A stretch of 10,025 bases of DNA from Phoronis ovalis (GCA_028565635.1 JAOXYB010069033.1:1-10025), one strand, 5' to 3'. Positions 1-7,050 are shown, counted from the first letter of the stretch. The notes: generated from the sequence alone by a model not told the origin. Translations and numbers: made by a program.

Positions 1-52
1 TATGCTTCATATTAATAATATGCCATTCCTTTCGCTCAAATAGCCAATTTAA

Positions 53-262
53 ACAGCGTACAATGATGATTCTTCGATTCGTCGTTGTCTTGTTTTTAAT
101 ATGTCGCACAAACATCAGTCTGTCTCCCGAGACTTTTTATGGTTGAGAGGCGTCGGGAGCACCAGTAATCCATTTAGTACGGCACTGAGCCAGCTGAAAA
201 GGGGGATTAAACCGCAACTACCATACGATCAAAGAAAATCACCACGTTGCCAATCCTCTTAG
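53..262 (+). other. Short open frame of unknown meaning
   Basis: An open plus-strand frame of 69 sense codons runs to a TAG at 260-262; the first ATG is at 101, giving 53 residues. The stretch is richer in G and C than its surroundings and contains residues unusual in random AT-rich translation, such as FLWLRGVG and LKRGIKPQLPYD. I recognise no family. Inside it, CTCCCGA (124-130) and TCGGGAG (153-159) could pair as a 7-bp stem with a 22-nt loop. It could be a mobile-element remnant, a diverged exon or chance. There is no clear splice acceptor or initiation context that would make it a gene. Confidence 0.15.
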
Positions 263-339
263 AGTTTTATGTATCCTAGTTTTAATTCGGAAGGTAATTA
301 GTGGCCAAAATACAGGTATAGTTTATTTAGACTTTGATC

Positions 340-880
340 AATTTCAGTATGTCCAACTGGTGGCCATGTTTGTTCCGGAGATGTTCAGGTTTTAGATGAA
401 TCATTGCCTTAACAATTTGAAGGTGAGAAGGCCATTGGTAGATGGGTGTAATAAGCTAGGTGGTAAAATAATCATGAAAAGTGGGTCATTTGTTGATCCA
501 AAAATTTGGCATTTTATTTTTGTAATCGGCATGCTGTTTTTGCCTGGATCTTGAATATTCTCATGCATAGAGAGACCGCTATTATTCAGAAGCTAAGTCA
601 AGACCAAACTATAGATCATGTCCAATATGGCCAACTGACGGCATATTTGTTTCTGTAGTGGTATGTCATGTTGTGTTAATAGTTTAAATATGATCCCTTG
701 CCTAGAGGATTTAAAGGTGGGACATAGGCCTTGGGATGCTTATAGGCTAGGTTGTATTTAAGAATTATCTTGATAATTGGGTCAAATGTAAATTAAATTC
801 ATTACAGCCTGTTTGTTTTCTAGATCTTAAATATCTAATACATAGTGATTGATTTAATTCAGAAGTTAAATAGATAGAGG
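340..880. repeat. Diverged tandem duplication, unit about 270-295 bp
   Basis: Two similar blocks follow one another in the same order. Anchor pairs are: ATGTCCAA with a following TGGCCA and a TTTGTT tract (349 and 618); GGTGAGAAGGCC against GGTGGGACATAGGCC (422 and 716); TGGGTCA (482 and 778); GGATCTT against AGATCTT (547 and 822); and ATTCAGAAGCTAA against ATTCAGAAGTTAA (584 and 857). Offsets vary from 269 to 296, so the copies differ by indels as well as substitutions. No coding capacity is evident in either copy. It is probably an old segmental or satellite-type duplication. Confidence 0.6.
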
Positions 881-882
881 CC

Positions 883-1057
883 TTAATGCAGGTCAAATGA
901 ATTTGCCTGAGTGATCATTGCAGGCTGGGGTAGATTGTCCAGCTTCTGAATGAGCTGTTGTAACGTAGCAAGGATTTGAGTTTGCACTTCAGAGGATTTG
1001 TCACCAGTAGAACGAGCACAGGAGTACTCGATGGAGCTGTTAATTGTACTGAGCCTG
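883..1057 (-). CDS. Candidate last exon of an unidentified minus-strand gene, Gln/Leu-rich helix
   Basis: The minus-strand frame is open from 1074 down to a TAA at 883-885 (63 codons). Its second half contains a likely amphipathic or coiled-coil helix (EVQTQILATLQQLIQKLDNL), preceded by a Ser/Thr-rich part. It can be joined in phase to the donor at 1855 if the acceptor is the AG at 1058-1059 (minus GTAAG). That acceptor is weak, and a much better one (CTTTCTCCTTTCAG, AG at 1084-1085) lies 26 nt upstream. Using the better site gives a different, quickly terminated frame (stop at 1059-1061, ending HHKDLIP). The piece looks like real protein but I cannot name it. A decayed mobile-element protein is an equal alternative. 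Confidence 0.28.
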
Positions 1058-1855
1058 CTTACGGGATCAGGTCTTTATGATGGCTGAAAGGAGAAAGCAG
1101 GCCGAAGTACCCACAAGTATAAATACAGTAAAATAGCTGGCAGCAACTTTAAAATATTGCTTTACGTCATCAGCTGATCCATATCCGTCGCACATCACTA
1201 CTTCACAAATTCTAATGCTGATTCGTGTCCGCTTTAAGTCACCCATAGATCCATGTCTCTTGTACCTCAGAAACCGCAGACACTTATGGGAAAACCAAAT
1301 TCATGTCAGGCTAATAATGAATGGCAAGCAGACCAATAATTTATTCAGGAAGCCAGAATAAAACAACAATAAAGTTATAGAAAGTGCCATGTTTTATAAC
1401 ATAAACTTTAATGCTGTAACAACAAACACTGTAAAATGAACAATTGACAATACAACTTTAGCTGTCTATTACCTCAGCTGTACCATTTACCAGCATAACA
1501 TGCATTATCTGAAATGAGATTTAGCACGAATAATTATTATATGACATACGGGTCTTTAACAGTATGACCTAAGGTGATATCTTGCCTATGTGTACGATTT
1601 TTGTATTCTCTCATCTCTAACTGTAAATAATGTTCCCTTCCTTTCAACACTTGACACTATCTGCACTTCGCACTCGTGCCAATATCCATTGCTAAATGTA
1701 CTTGTGCCACGATCAAGTGTGGGATTGACCCGATAGCAACATTTATCACCTATTAATGGGTATTACAGTCGTCAGGTTTTAGTGGTAGAAATTACTGTAG
1801 AGGATATTGTTCGTGTAATGTCTGCCCTGTGTTTTCAGAATCTTCATTCACTCAC

Positions 1856-1985
1856 TATTGTATTTCTTCTGTATCTACTTGGGTATCTTGCACATGAGTG
1901 CCGAAAGAACTGTTATACAATTCGCGATATTTTGAAGCCCTGCTGATAGACTTTCTTCTGTTTCGCCACATATCTTGGACTTCGT
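1856..1985 (-). CDS. Candidate internal exon of the same unidentified minus-strand gene
   Basis: A minus-strand frame contains DEVQDMWRNRRKSISRASK and then an acidic, polar tail (DTQVDTEEIQ). It is bounded on the minus strand by an acceptor GTTTGGACAG (AG at 1986-1987), with an 11-T run 20 nt before it, and by a strong donor GTGAGTG (GT at 1855-1854). The first two bases complete a codon whose first base would come from the donor at 2103, giving Asp. The exon is 130 bp and ends in phase 2. The frame would hit TAG-TGA at the donor if left unspliced, which supports the boundary. The basic, tryptophan-containing start is compatible with a nucleic-acid-binding protein, but no domain is recognised. 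Confidence 0.35.
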
Positions 1986-2103
1986 CTGTCCAAACAGGTG
2001 GACCAGTAAAAAAAAAAACTTTTTTAAAATGTGTTAATTTAATTATGTAATTTCAGTGAGGTAAATGCAAAGAACTGCAAGAGTTAGCACTGCTTACATG
2101 TAC

Positions 2104-2277
2104 CTACTGGTTTGGTGTTGAAGCTGCTCCATTTCTTCATCATCCTTTCACTGCACTTAAATCCAATTTCTTCTGTGATTTTCTTGGGGCTCCACTTTGG
2201 ATTGATTGCTTTCATACGGGCCACGTCGCTGATGGTTGGCATGTCACTCCAAAACGTTTCAGGATTTGGATCCTTGC
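2104..2277 (-). CDS. Candidate exon of the same unidentified minus-strand gene
   Basis: The minus-strand frame is open for 67 codons (2287 to 2087). It includes DPNPETFWSDMPTISDVARM and then WSPKKITEEIGFKCSERMMKKW, which could form helices of a helix-turn-helix or Myb/SANT-like fold. That reading is only a resemblance. A donor TAG|GTACAT (GT at 2103-2102) ends the exon in phase 1, matching the acceptor at 1986-1987 across a 118-bp intron. On the left it may begin at the acceptor CCATCAG (AG at 2278-2279), or translation may start at the ATG at 2242-2240, which has a G at -3. Plus-strand frames over the same bases are also open, so coding evidence is not exclusive. Confidence 0.32.
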
Positions 2278-2334
2278 CTGATGGTTGTCACTTTCAAACT
2301 TTTTAGAGGAGAAAACCCTCATCTGGAACCATAC

Positions 2335-2482
2335 CGTTATCCATTTTTGAATACCACAAAGCGTTACCGATTGCGTGTTCGATCATGGTCACCTTTAACT
2401 TTCGCACTGCCTTCTTTAAAAACGGCCACGTTTCGACGTGTAATGTAGAACAGACACGAATCAGCGTACGATTTTTTGCCAA
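2335..2482 (-). CDS. Possible 5' exon piece in the same frame as the candidate at 2104-2277
   Basis: The minus strand is open for 59 codons (2482 to 2306) in exactly the frame of the 2104-2277 candidate. Readable parts are TWPFLKKAVRKLKVT and IGNALWYSKMDNG. The two blocks are separated by three in-frame stops packed into 2288-2305. A donor CG|GTATGG (GT at 2334-2333) and the acceptor at 2278-2279 would remove a 57-nt intron holding all three stops and keep the frame. Another minus-strand frame here is also open for 49 codons from an ATG, so this assignment is weak. A stop-ridden pseudogene is the simple alternative. Confidence 0.18.
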
Positions 2483-2747
2483 TTACTGCGCGACGGACAC
2501 GAATTATTACCATTTTAAAATTTTATCCTTTCCTTGGGCATACACAAACCTTCTTACATTTTTTACTTTTATCTAACACTTACCTATATAACTCGTTGAA
2601 GACGGGTATTCCTACTTGTTATCCTTATAGACAGAAACTCTAGTAAGGTATTTCTGGAATATAATAAGGCATGTGCTTTCAACAGAGAGATGAAAGTGTC
2701 AGTATTATAATATTTCAGTACTAATAAATGTTTATATCAATTTTCAG

Positions 2748-2873
2748 AGGGTTGGTCATTTTGATCCAGTGACTCGTACAGATTTGACTCAAGATCAGCT
2801 GATTCCAAATCTTGCTATGAAAGAAGTTGTAGAAGCCTTCTTTGACAAAAACCCTTGGGCAGAGGATTACTAA
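2748..2873 (+). CDS. STUB1: STUB1/CHIP terminal coding exon (end of U-box)
   Basis: This exon encodes the last 41 residues of the co-chaperone E3 ubiquitin ligase CHIP. It reads [10 protein letters not shown], then [15 protein letters not shown], ending in WAEDY and a TAA stop, and from memory it matches the C-terminus of animal CHIP almost residue for residue. CHIP binds Hsp70/Hsp90 tails through N-terminal TPR repeats and uses its C-terminal U-box to recruit E2 enzymes and ubiquitinate client proteins in the cytosol. Only the last third of the U-box is here; the TPR, helical hairpin and first U-box part must lie upstream of the window, since I found none of them in 1-2747. The acceptor is TTTTCAG (AG at 2746-2747). 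An AG two bases later (2748-2749) is a possible alternative, so the junction phase is not certain. The gene looks intact here. Confidence 0.96.
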   Translation, partial: RVGHFDPVTRTDLTQDQLIPNLAMKEVVEAFFDKNPWAEDY

Positions 2874-3038
2874 TGCAGCCCCTTTAAGGACTTGAGATGT
2901 GCATTATAGCACTGTTCTGTGTTTATAACTTTCTTCTCCATTTTTCATAATCTTAATGAAGAGATATAGATGTAAAGGTTATACTTTAAAATGTAGAAAT
3001 CTAAAACACAGAATGCTGAAAAAAAACTTTCATGTTAA

Positions 3039-3044
3039 AATAAA
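3039..3044 (+). promoter_or_regulatory. Proximal poly(A) signal AATAAA of STUB1
   Basis: Canonical hexamer 166 nt after the stop codon. The downstream sequence is A/T-rich without an obvious GT-rich element, so it is probably the weaker of two sites. Confidence 0.45.
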
Positions 3045-3268
3045 TGGCAAGTTTGCTAAAAAGTTGTATTTAAATCTTTAAAAAATAATTACCTAAACAA
3101 ATTTAAACCAGGAATTTATGCGAATCTCACTGGAGCAAATATTTGACTTTGTAATTGTTTCTGTTGTCATTGTACATAACACGATTTAATTTGACACAGA
3201 TCCCATCGTTCAATGCTCATTTCTTGAAATAACACAGGAGCTTCAATGTTCTTGTTTATACTATTTTC

Positions 3269-3274
3269 AATAAA
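3269..3274 (+). promoter_or_regulatory. Distal poly(A) signal AATAAA of STUB1
   Basis: Canonical hexamer followed after about 45 nt by a GT-rich element (about 3318-3329), the arrangement expected for efficient cleavage near 3290-3300. Confidence 0.65.
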
Positions 3275-3300
3275 TTCATTTTCACCAGCCTTTTAAAAAC

Positions 3301-4440
3301 TACTTACAAAATGCTTATGTCCTGTGTGCAAGGTTTCTCAGCCATTTTTGGAGTTGTTTACAACAGTTTACTATCATATTGTCCACTGTTTCCATTCATA
3401 CCTGGCTAGCTTATGCCGATTTGTAAAGTATGTCAGCACGTTTGTTTAGGTGTGTTAGCTAGATGACATTTTATCACACCATGTCGATGCAGTCTAGGTA
3501 TGTGCGAGTATGTATAGGTGTGCTTGTGTGTATATAGTGAAACAGTGAAGAGAAAAGTCAAAGGAAGGAAGAGCAAAATTTTAAGAAAACAAGACAACTA
3601 TTTAAACAACATTTTGCATCAACAGCTTCTTCAGGTTTATTTGAGTCTTTTGAAAGATGGTATTCTAGCAAAGATGTACATTATTTCACATCAAAAGTAA
3701 AAATACCGGGGAAATGAAACTACAAGAAAATATGTATAAAAAATAACAATAAAAAGTAAAAAGCAAAGTACTTATAAAACATTTAAGAACAGAAATTTTC
3801 CTTTTTCATCTTTTACGTTAATGCCAAAAGGTGTAAACGTGGCCAATTGATTAATCTTGCAATTTTGTAGATCCTAGAAAGGATTTTGTAGCTTCAAGTA
3901 GACTTTTTAGGTCCTAGGAGTCCTTTATAGCTTTTAATGATGTTTGAATATCATCCGCTCTGTATGTGTGTTTGAATATACTTTAAGGGAAGTCCCTATG
4001 ATAACTGATCTAGTAATCACTTGGGATTATAATTTATAGGCTTTTATATTGCTGACGTTAAAATAAACTAAGATGAAACTGGCAGTAACGTTTTCTATTA
4101 TAGCATTTATACTATGACTTCCCTTTCAAGAGCTAAAAGTGGTTGATCCCAATTTTCGAAAGAAAGAATATGAACATTTTTGCTGTTTTTTTTATTTCTT
4201 CCTGATTTTTTGTGTATCTTTTCAGTTCATAATCGCATGGCAAAAGCTAAGAATGATAATATGTTGATTTCTTCTAAAATAGCTTAAAATGAAGGTTTTA
4301 TTAAACCTTTTTCTTTGAGATGTGGGTGATGAGGGCTTATCATCTTATTTGGAATTTCTTAGTGGCAAGTAGCAAAACGAAAAACATTTTCTGGGTGGTG
4401 GTTCTGAAAAAAATGCCTTCCTGTCCACATTCAGTGAAAG
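3301..4440. other. Intergenic stretch without recognised gene
   Basis: No convincing exon was found. A 60-codon plus frame at 3518-3700 is lysine-rich, lies in AT-rich sequence and has no coding character. Small structures seen are a roughly 40-bp imperfect direct repeat (TCCTAGAAAGGATTTTGTAGCTT near 3872 against TCCTAGGAGTCCTTTATAGCTT near 3913), two TGTTTGAATAT copies (near 3942 and 3969), and an isolated AATAAA at 3748-3753 in an A-rich tract. Confidence 0.5.
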
Positions 4441-4477
4441 ATATAGTAGAATAATGAGGGCTATAGGGGGGTTTTGC

Positions 4478-4566
4478 GAGCAGCGAGCATTGGGGTCTGT
4501 TAAGTTTGAGCAGCGAGCATTATCTTGGTATGTTAAGAGTGAGCATTGTCTTTTGGCGACCACTTT
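4478..4566. repeat. Short 30-bp array of GAGCAGCGAGCATT units
   Basis: GAGCAGCGAGCATT occurs at 4478 and again at 4508, exactly 30 bp apart, each followed by a T-rich end of similar sequence (TGTTAAG). A shortened third unit (GAGTGAGCATT near 4537) leads into TTTTGGCGACCAC. The reverse complement of this last part, GGTCGCCAAAAG followed by AATGCTCGCTGCTC, occurs inside the inverted-repeat element (about 5908-5937). The block is therefore probably a fragment of a related short mobile element in opposite orientation. A 72-codon minus-strand frame across it (4345-4563) is explained by the repeat and is not called as a gene. Confidence 0.55.
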
Positions 4567-4988
4567 TTGCTGCTTACCCTATCCTTATAGGATATGCAAC
4601 ATTGTTATAGTCCTTGGCGTGGCAATGTAAACAAAGAGCAAGATGTAGGAATTTACCTTTTTTAGCTAATAATAATTGTTCAAGGATGAAAAAAGTGCAG
4701 GCAATAAAAATATTTTAAAAGTAGAAAAGGAAATATATGTAATGTGATTTTCAATTGTGACGTGAAGTTTTGAAGAAATAAGCCATTATTTCAAAGGGAA
4801 TGGTTCACATCCTGGATTCATTACACTCGTACTTGAAACGGCATTTAGCATCCTTGTCCCTATTTGTGAGCTAGGCCAAGACCGTAGTAAACTTGAAAGA
4901 CTGAAAACAAACTATTTTGATTCAAACTGTATTTACTAACCAATTTTTTATCGAAATTTTGAATAGGTATATATTTCCTTGCAGTAAC

Positions 4989-5123
4989 TAAATTTCCTTT
5001 TTGATCCCCGGCGGCAACCGCATTCTGACATGTAAAAACTGAGATACAAAGTATCTTCGAGGCTTTCAGGGCTACCGAAAGAATAGGTTTAAGAGCATTA
5101 TCTAGACCACCTGATATCAACAT
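4989..5123 (-). pseudogene. WD40-repeat-like fragment
   Basis: A minus-strand frame begins with MLISGGLDNALK and continues to ILCISVFTCQNAVAAGDQKG followed by NL. The alternation resembles WD40 blades, which typically end one repeat with SGG-D-T and the next with a G-D/S-G-T-W pattern. The WD dipeptides themselves are missing, and PILSVAL stands where the end of a blade would be expected. The frame stays open to 4860, but the downstream part has no WD character. No strong donor follows; GTTACT after NL is poor. It may be one exon of a beta-propeller gene or an isolated decayed copy. It directly abuts transposon-like sequence at 5131, which favours a remnant. Confidence 0.28.
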
Positions 5124-5130
5124 ACATTTA

Positions 5131-5252
5131 TAGGCCGTTCAGACTACCTTTTTGGAATCGGTTCGAGCTCGATCTGGATCCTTAACCAGATCGACTTGAA
5201 TCCTGTTACGCGTTCACACTACTTTTAACGTAACTGGATTCTACTGTAGCGC

Positions 5253-5255
<3 letters not shown>
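5131..5255. mobile_element. Transposon-like fragment with hairpin
   Basis: GGCCGTTCAGACTACC (5133) and CGTTCACACTACTTTT (5210) are related starts about 75 bp apart, each followed by a GGAAT or GGATT segment. Between them TCGATCTGG (5169-5177) and CCAGATCGA (5186-5194) form a perfect 9-bp stem with an 8-nt loop. CCGTTC-A-ACTACC is the kind of sequence found at ends of short non-autonomous DNA transposons. No matching opposite end or target duplication was found, so it is probably a truncated piece. Confidence 0.35.

Positions 5256-5287
<32 letters not shown>
5256..5287. repeat. (AT)16 microsatellite
   Basis: Thirty-two uninterrupted bases of alternating AT directly follow GCGCC. Such tracts are length-variable and can extrude cruciforms. 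No gene function is implied. Confidence 0.98.
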
Positions 5288-5289
<2 letters not shown>

Positions 5290-5319
5290 AAACTATAAAA
5301 GATAGTACATCAGAGCCCG

Positions 5320-5691
5320 AATCAGAGGCGGTGAACAAAATTTGTTCCTCATAGACGGCTCTCGAAACCTAAGTTTTGTCCTTGGATATCTTATACAATT
5401 AAACGCCTTATGAATAAATGAAACAAATTATATTCCAAAGACCAACACTCCTCTTATTATAAGGAATTGAAGAAGTTCAACGTGAAATAAGGAAAGTTTA
5501 TTTGAGATAATTACATGAAAAGCATTGATACATCTTCCGTCAACATAGGTAGCATTAAAGATTCCAAACCAAGTAAATGTCTGTGATCCTTTTAGTTCAA
5601 AATATGAAAAGAGATCCCGGGAAAGAGATAGTGCAGGCATAGTACCCCTATCTAAAAGACCAATGCAAACTCTCACGGCTCTCATCTGATC
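5320..5691 (+). pseudogene. Decayed LINE ORF2, linker region before the reverse transcriptase
   Basis: Short plus-strand segments in shifting frames match the region between endonuclease and reverse transcriptase of Jockey/CR1-type non-LTR elements as I know it. They are KFCPWIS (from 5371) with IKRLMNK after it, NKLYSK then YYKELKK (near 5420-5475), EVQREIRKVY (5472-5501), a KYEKRSRERDSAGIVPL segment (near 5600-5655), and KDQCKLSRLSSDPK, which is cut by the insertion at 5692. At least three frameshifts and several stops (after MNK, after EIRKVYLR) make it non-functional. The upstream end is uncertain because the endonuclease domain is not recognisable above 5320. The frame continues on the far side of the inserted element at 6161. 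Confidence 0.75.
5684..5691. repeat. Target-site duplication, left copy (ATCTGATC)
   Basis: Perfect match to 6161-6168 on the other side of the inserted element. A ninth base (C) also matches, so 8 or 9 bp cannot be separated. Keeping one copy restores a continuous reading (SSDPK) in the interrupted LINE frame, which independently confirms the insertion site. Confidence 0.9.
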
Positions 5692-5737
5692 CCCCGGGGA
5701 CTCACTTGGGAAAAAGTCGGGTACCCATGCTCGTCCG
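5692..5737. repeat. Left terminal inverted repeat
   Basis: Forty-six bases beginning CCCCGGGGACTCACTT pair with 6115-6160 at 38 of 46 positions. Confidence 0.88.
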
Positions 5738-5753
5738 TAGAGTGCAAAATAAG

Positions 5754-6060
5754 CCCCTAAACGGAAAGTGGAGGATCAGAATACCACCCCTACCGGGAGA
5801 TTTTGCTGAAAAAGGTACCCCTAAACGGGAAGATTTTTCTGAAAAATTAACAACCAAAAAAAAAACGGTTCCCAAGAAAATCGACAACCAAAAAAAAATT
5901 TTAAAAAAAATGGTCGCCAAAAGGTAATGCTCGCTGCTCCCACTGAAAAAAGGACCCCTAAACGGGAGGCATACATGAAAACCAACCCCTAAACGGGAAG
6001 TTACATTTGTCAAAAACATATCCCTAAATGTGGCTTTCCGCCAAAATCGACCCCTAAACG
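5754..6060. repeat. About 31-bp units with CCCCTAAACGGGA core inside the MITE
   Basis: The core CCCCTAAACG occurs at 5754, 5818, 5955, 5986 and 6051, with degenerate versions at 5787 (CCCCTACCGGGA) and 6022 (CCCTAAATG). Neighbouring copies are 29-36 bp apart, and each core is followed by an A/T-rich spacer of the GATTTTTCTGAAAAA kind. A gap from about 5850 to 5950 is filled by A-rich sequence and the GGTCGCCAAAAG...GCTCGCTGCTC motif. The interior therefore grew by tandem duplication of one short unit. Confidence 0.75.
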
Positions 6061-6114
6061 AGGTTCCCGGGAACCCCGTCGAGTGGTGAAAAAGGTACCC
6101 TGACCCCCTTTTTT

Positions 6115-6160
6115 CGGACAAGCATGCGTATCCGACTTTTTTTTAAGTGAGCCCCCCGGG
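6115..6160. repeat. Right terminal inverted repeat
   Basis: Counterpart of 5692-5737, ending AAGTGAGCCCCCCGGG immediately before the second ATCTGATC. Confidence 0.88.
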
Positions 6161-6168
6161 ATCTGATC
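6161..6168. repeat. Target-site duplication, right copy (ATCTGATC)
   Basis: Identical to 5684-5691. The LINE reading frame resumes here. Confidence 0.9.
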
Positions 6169-7041
6169 CTAAATAAAAAGCCGAAATACTAAACAACCAC
6201 TACAAATCAGATTTCACAAAACTTAGCTGATATGCCCAAAATCTGGAAACCACAATACCCAAAAATGACAAACATCACAGTTACTGTTGAAGGTATTAAT
6301 AAATTATTTAAGAATCTAAATCCGTATAAGACAACATGTCCCGATTCTATACATCCTCGCATTCTCAAGGCGGAATATTCTGACACCATCGGTCAACGAC
6401 ACTGGTTGTACACCAAAAGACTGGAGGAAGGCCAACATCGCTCCAATCTTTAAAAAAGGTCAGAGGTACTTGACTTCCATAGTGTGCAAGCTGCTAGAAC
6501 ATATGTCGTCGTCAGTAATATACGGACCAAGTTGTTATATAAATTAAGTACACACGATTTAGTCACAAATTACCAAACACGATTTCAGAAGCAAAAGATG
6601 ATGCGAGTCGAATTTAGTGACGTTTATAGATAGTATTGCTAAAAACATTTAGGGAGGCGGACAAGTTGATTGTCTAGCTAATCTTTGACTTTAACAAGGC
6701 TTTTGATAAAGTCTCTGTCCCACCGTCTTTTACTTAAATTACAACACTGTGGGATTAGTGGCCCAATTCACAAATGGATTGAATAAATTCTCACAAATCG
6801 TAGTCAGTGTGTAGTCGTGGACGGAGTAGAGTCGGAGTTAGTGTCAGTCTTTTTACTTTACATAAATGCTACCTGAGAACATCTAAAGTAATGGTAGAAT
6901 GTTTGCTGATGACTGCATATTTATAGAAACATACAGGTAATCACGAGGGAATACTACTACTTGGGAGAAAAAGATCCATCGACATATTATATGAAATTGC
7001 CACGACTTGCTAGTGCTAAAATCTATGAATAGTGCAGTTAA
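6161..7041 (+). pseudogene. Decayed non-LTR retrotransposon reverse transcriptase (Jockey/CR1-like)
   Basis: In order along the plus strand are KAEILNNHYKSDFTK (6180-6225), NLNPYKTTCPDSIHPRIL (6313-6366, the usual N-P-K-A-G-P-D-I region), WRKANIAPIFKKGQRY (6422-6469), LTSIVCKLLEH (6470-6502) and CESNLVTFIDSIAKNI. Then come the palm motif A DFNKAFDKV (6687-6713), LLLKLQHCGISGPIHKWIE, LTNRSQCVVVDGVESE, motif C FADD (6902-6913), and a faint HDLLVLKS thumb segment near 7000. Both catalytic aspartate regions can still be read. The S-G-x-P-Q-G motif B that should lie between about 6840 and 6860 is deleted, the segment between ILK and DWRK is shortened, and the KAENYRPVS-type stretch before LTS is gone. 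Frameshifts and stops occur throughout. The element once copied its RNA into DNA at nuclear target sites and is now inert. No 3' tail or target duplication was found. Confidence 0.9.
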
Positions 7042-7050
7042 TTAAATAAT

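Larger units (their letters stand above)
2874..3300 (+). other. STUB1: STUB1 3' untranslated region
   Basis: The AT-rich sequence after the STUB1 stop codon has no open frame of note and carries two canonical poly(A) signals. The distal one is better supported because a GT-rich stretch (TGTCCTGTGTGC, about 3318-3329) follows it at the usual distance. The end given is an estimate of the cleavage position. Confidence 0.7.
5692..6160. mobile_element. 469-bp non-autonomous DNA transposon (MITE) with 46-bp inverted ends
   Basis: The left end (5692-5737) and the reverse complement of the right end (6115-6160) align over 46 bp with 8 mismatches and no gap. Shared blocks are CTCACTT, AAAAAGTCGG, CATGC and GTCCG. 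Both tips are C/G-rich (CCCCGGGG and CCCGGGGGG). A perfect 8-bp or 9-bp direct duplication flanks it. This size class fits the hAT, P or Merlin superfamilies; the tips do not decide between them. There is no transposase: a 139-codon minus frame (5702-6121) and a 73-codon plus frame (5706-5927) merely run through the repeats. The element landed inside the reverse-transcriptase pseudogene, so it is younger than that copy. It would have needed enzyme supplied in trans. Confidence 0.88.

Noticed and set aside
124-159. CTCCCGA/TCGGGAG hairpin considered as a structured RNA
   Set aside because: A single 7-bp stem with a long loop does not match tRNA, 5S rRNA or snRNA folds.
1085-1270. Open minus-strand frame (59 residues from an ATG, ending in a hydrophobic stretch)
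   Set aside because: Its end overlaps the pyrimidine tract and acceptor of the gene model, the plus strand is open as well, and no family is evident.
2112-2576. Three overlapping plus-strand frames of 63-70 codons
   Set aside because: They overlap each other and lie opposite the more coherent minus-strand blocks; none has a splice or initiation context that favours it.
3518-3700. 60-codon basic plus-strand frame
   Set aside because: AT-rich composition, no homology recognised, follows the STUB1 transcript end without promoter.
4345-4563. 72-codon minus-strand frame with repeated NARCS
   Set aside because: The repeated residues are the translation of the 30-bp repeat; no gene signals.
5428-5685. 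85-codon minus-strand frame
   Set aside because: Antisense shadow of the LINE remnant, whose plus-strand motifs are recognisable.
5706-5927. 73-codon plus-strand frame rich in Lys
   Set aside because: Product of A-rich spacers and repeat units inside the MITE.
5702-6121. 139-codon minus-strand frame across the inverted-repeat element
   Set aside because: It runs through terminal repeats and the 31-bp array; its residues repeat with the array (SRLGV, FRG) and show no transposase motifs.
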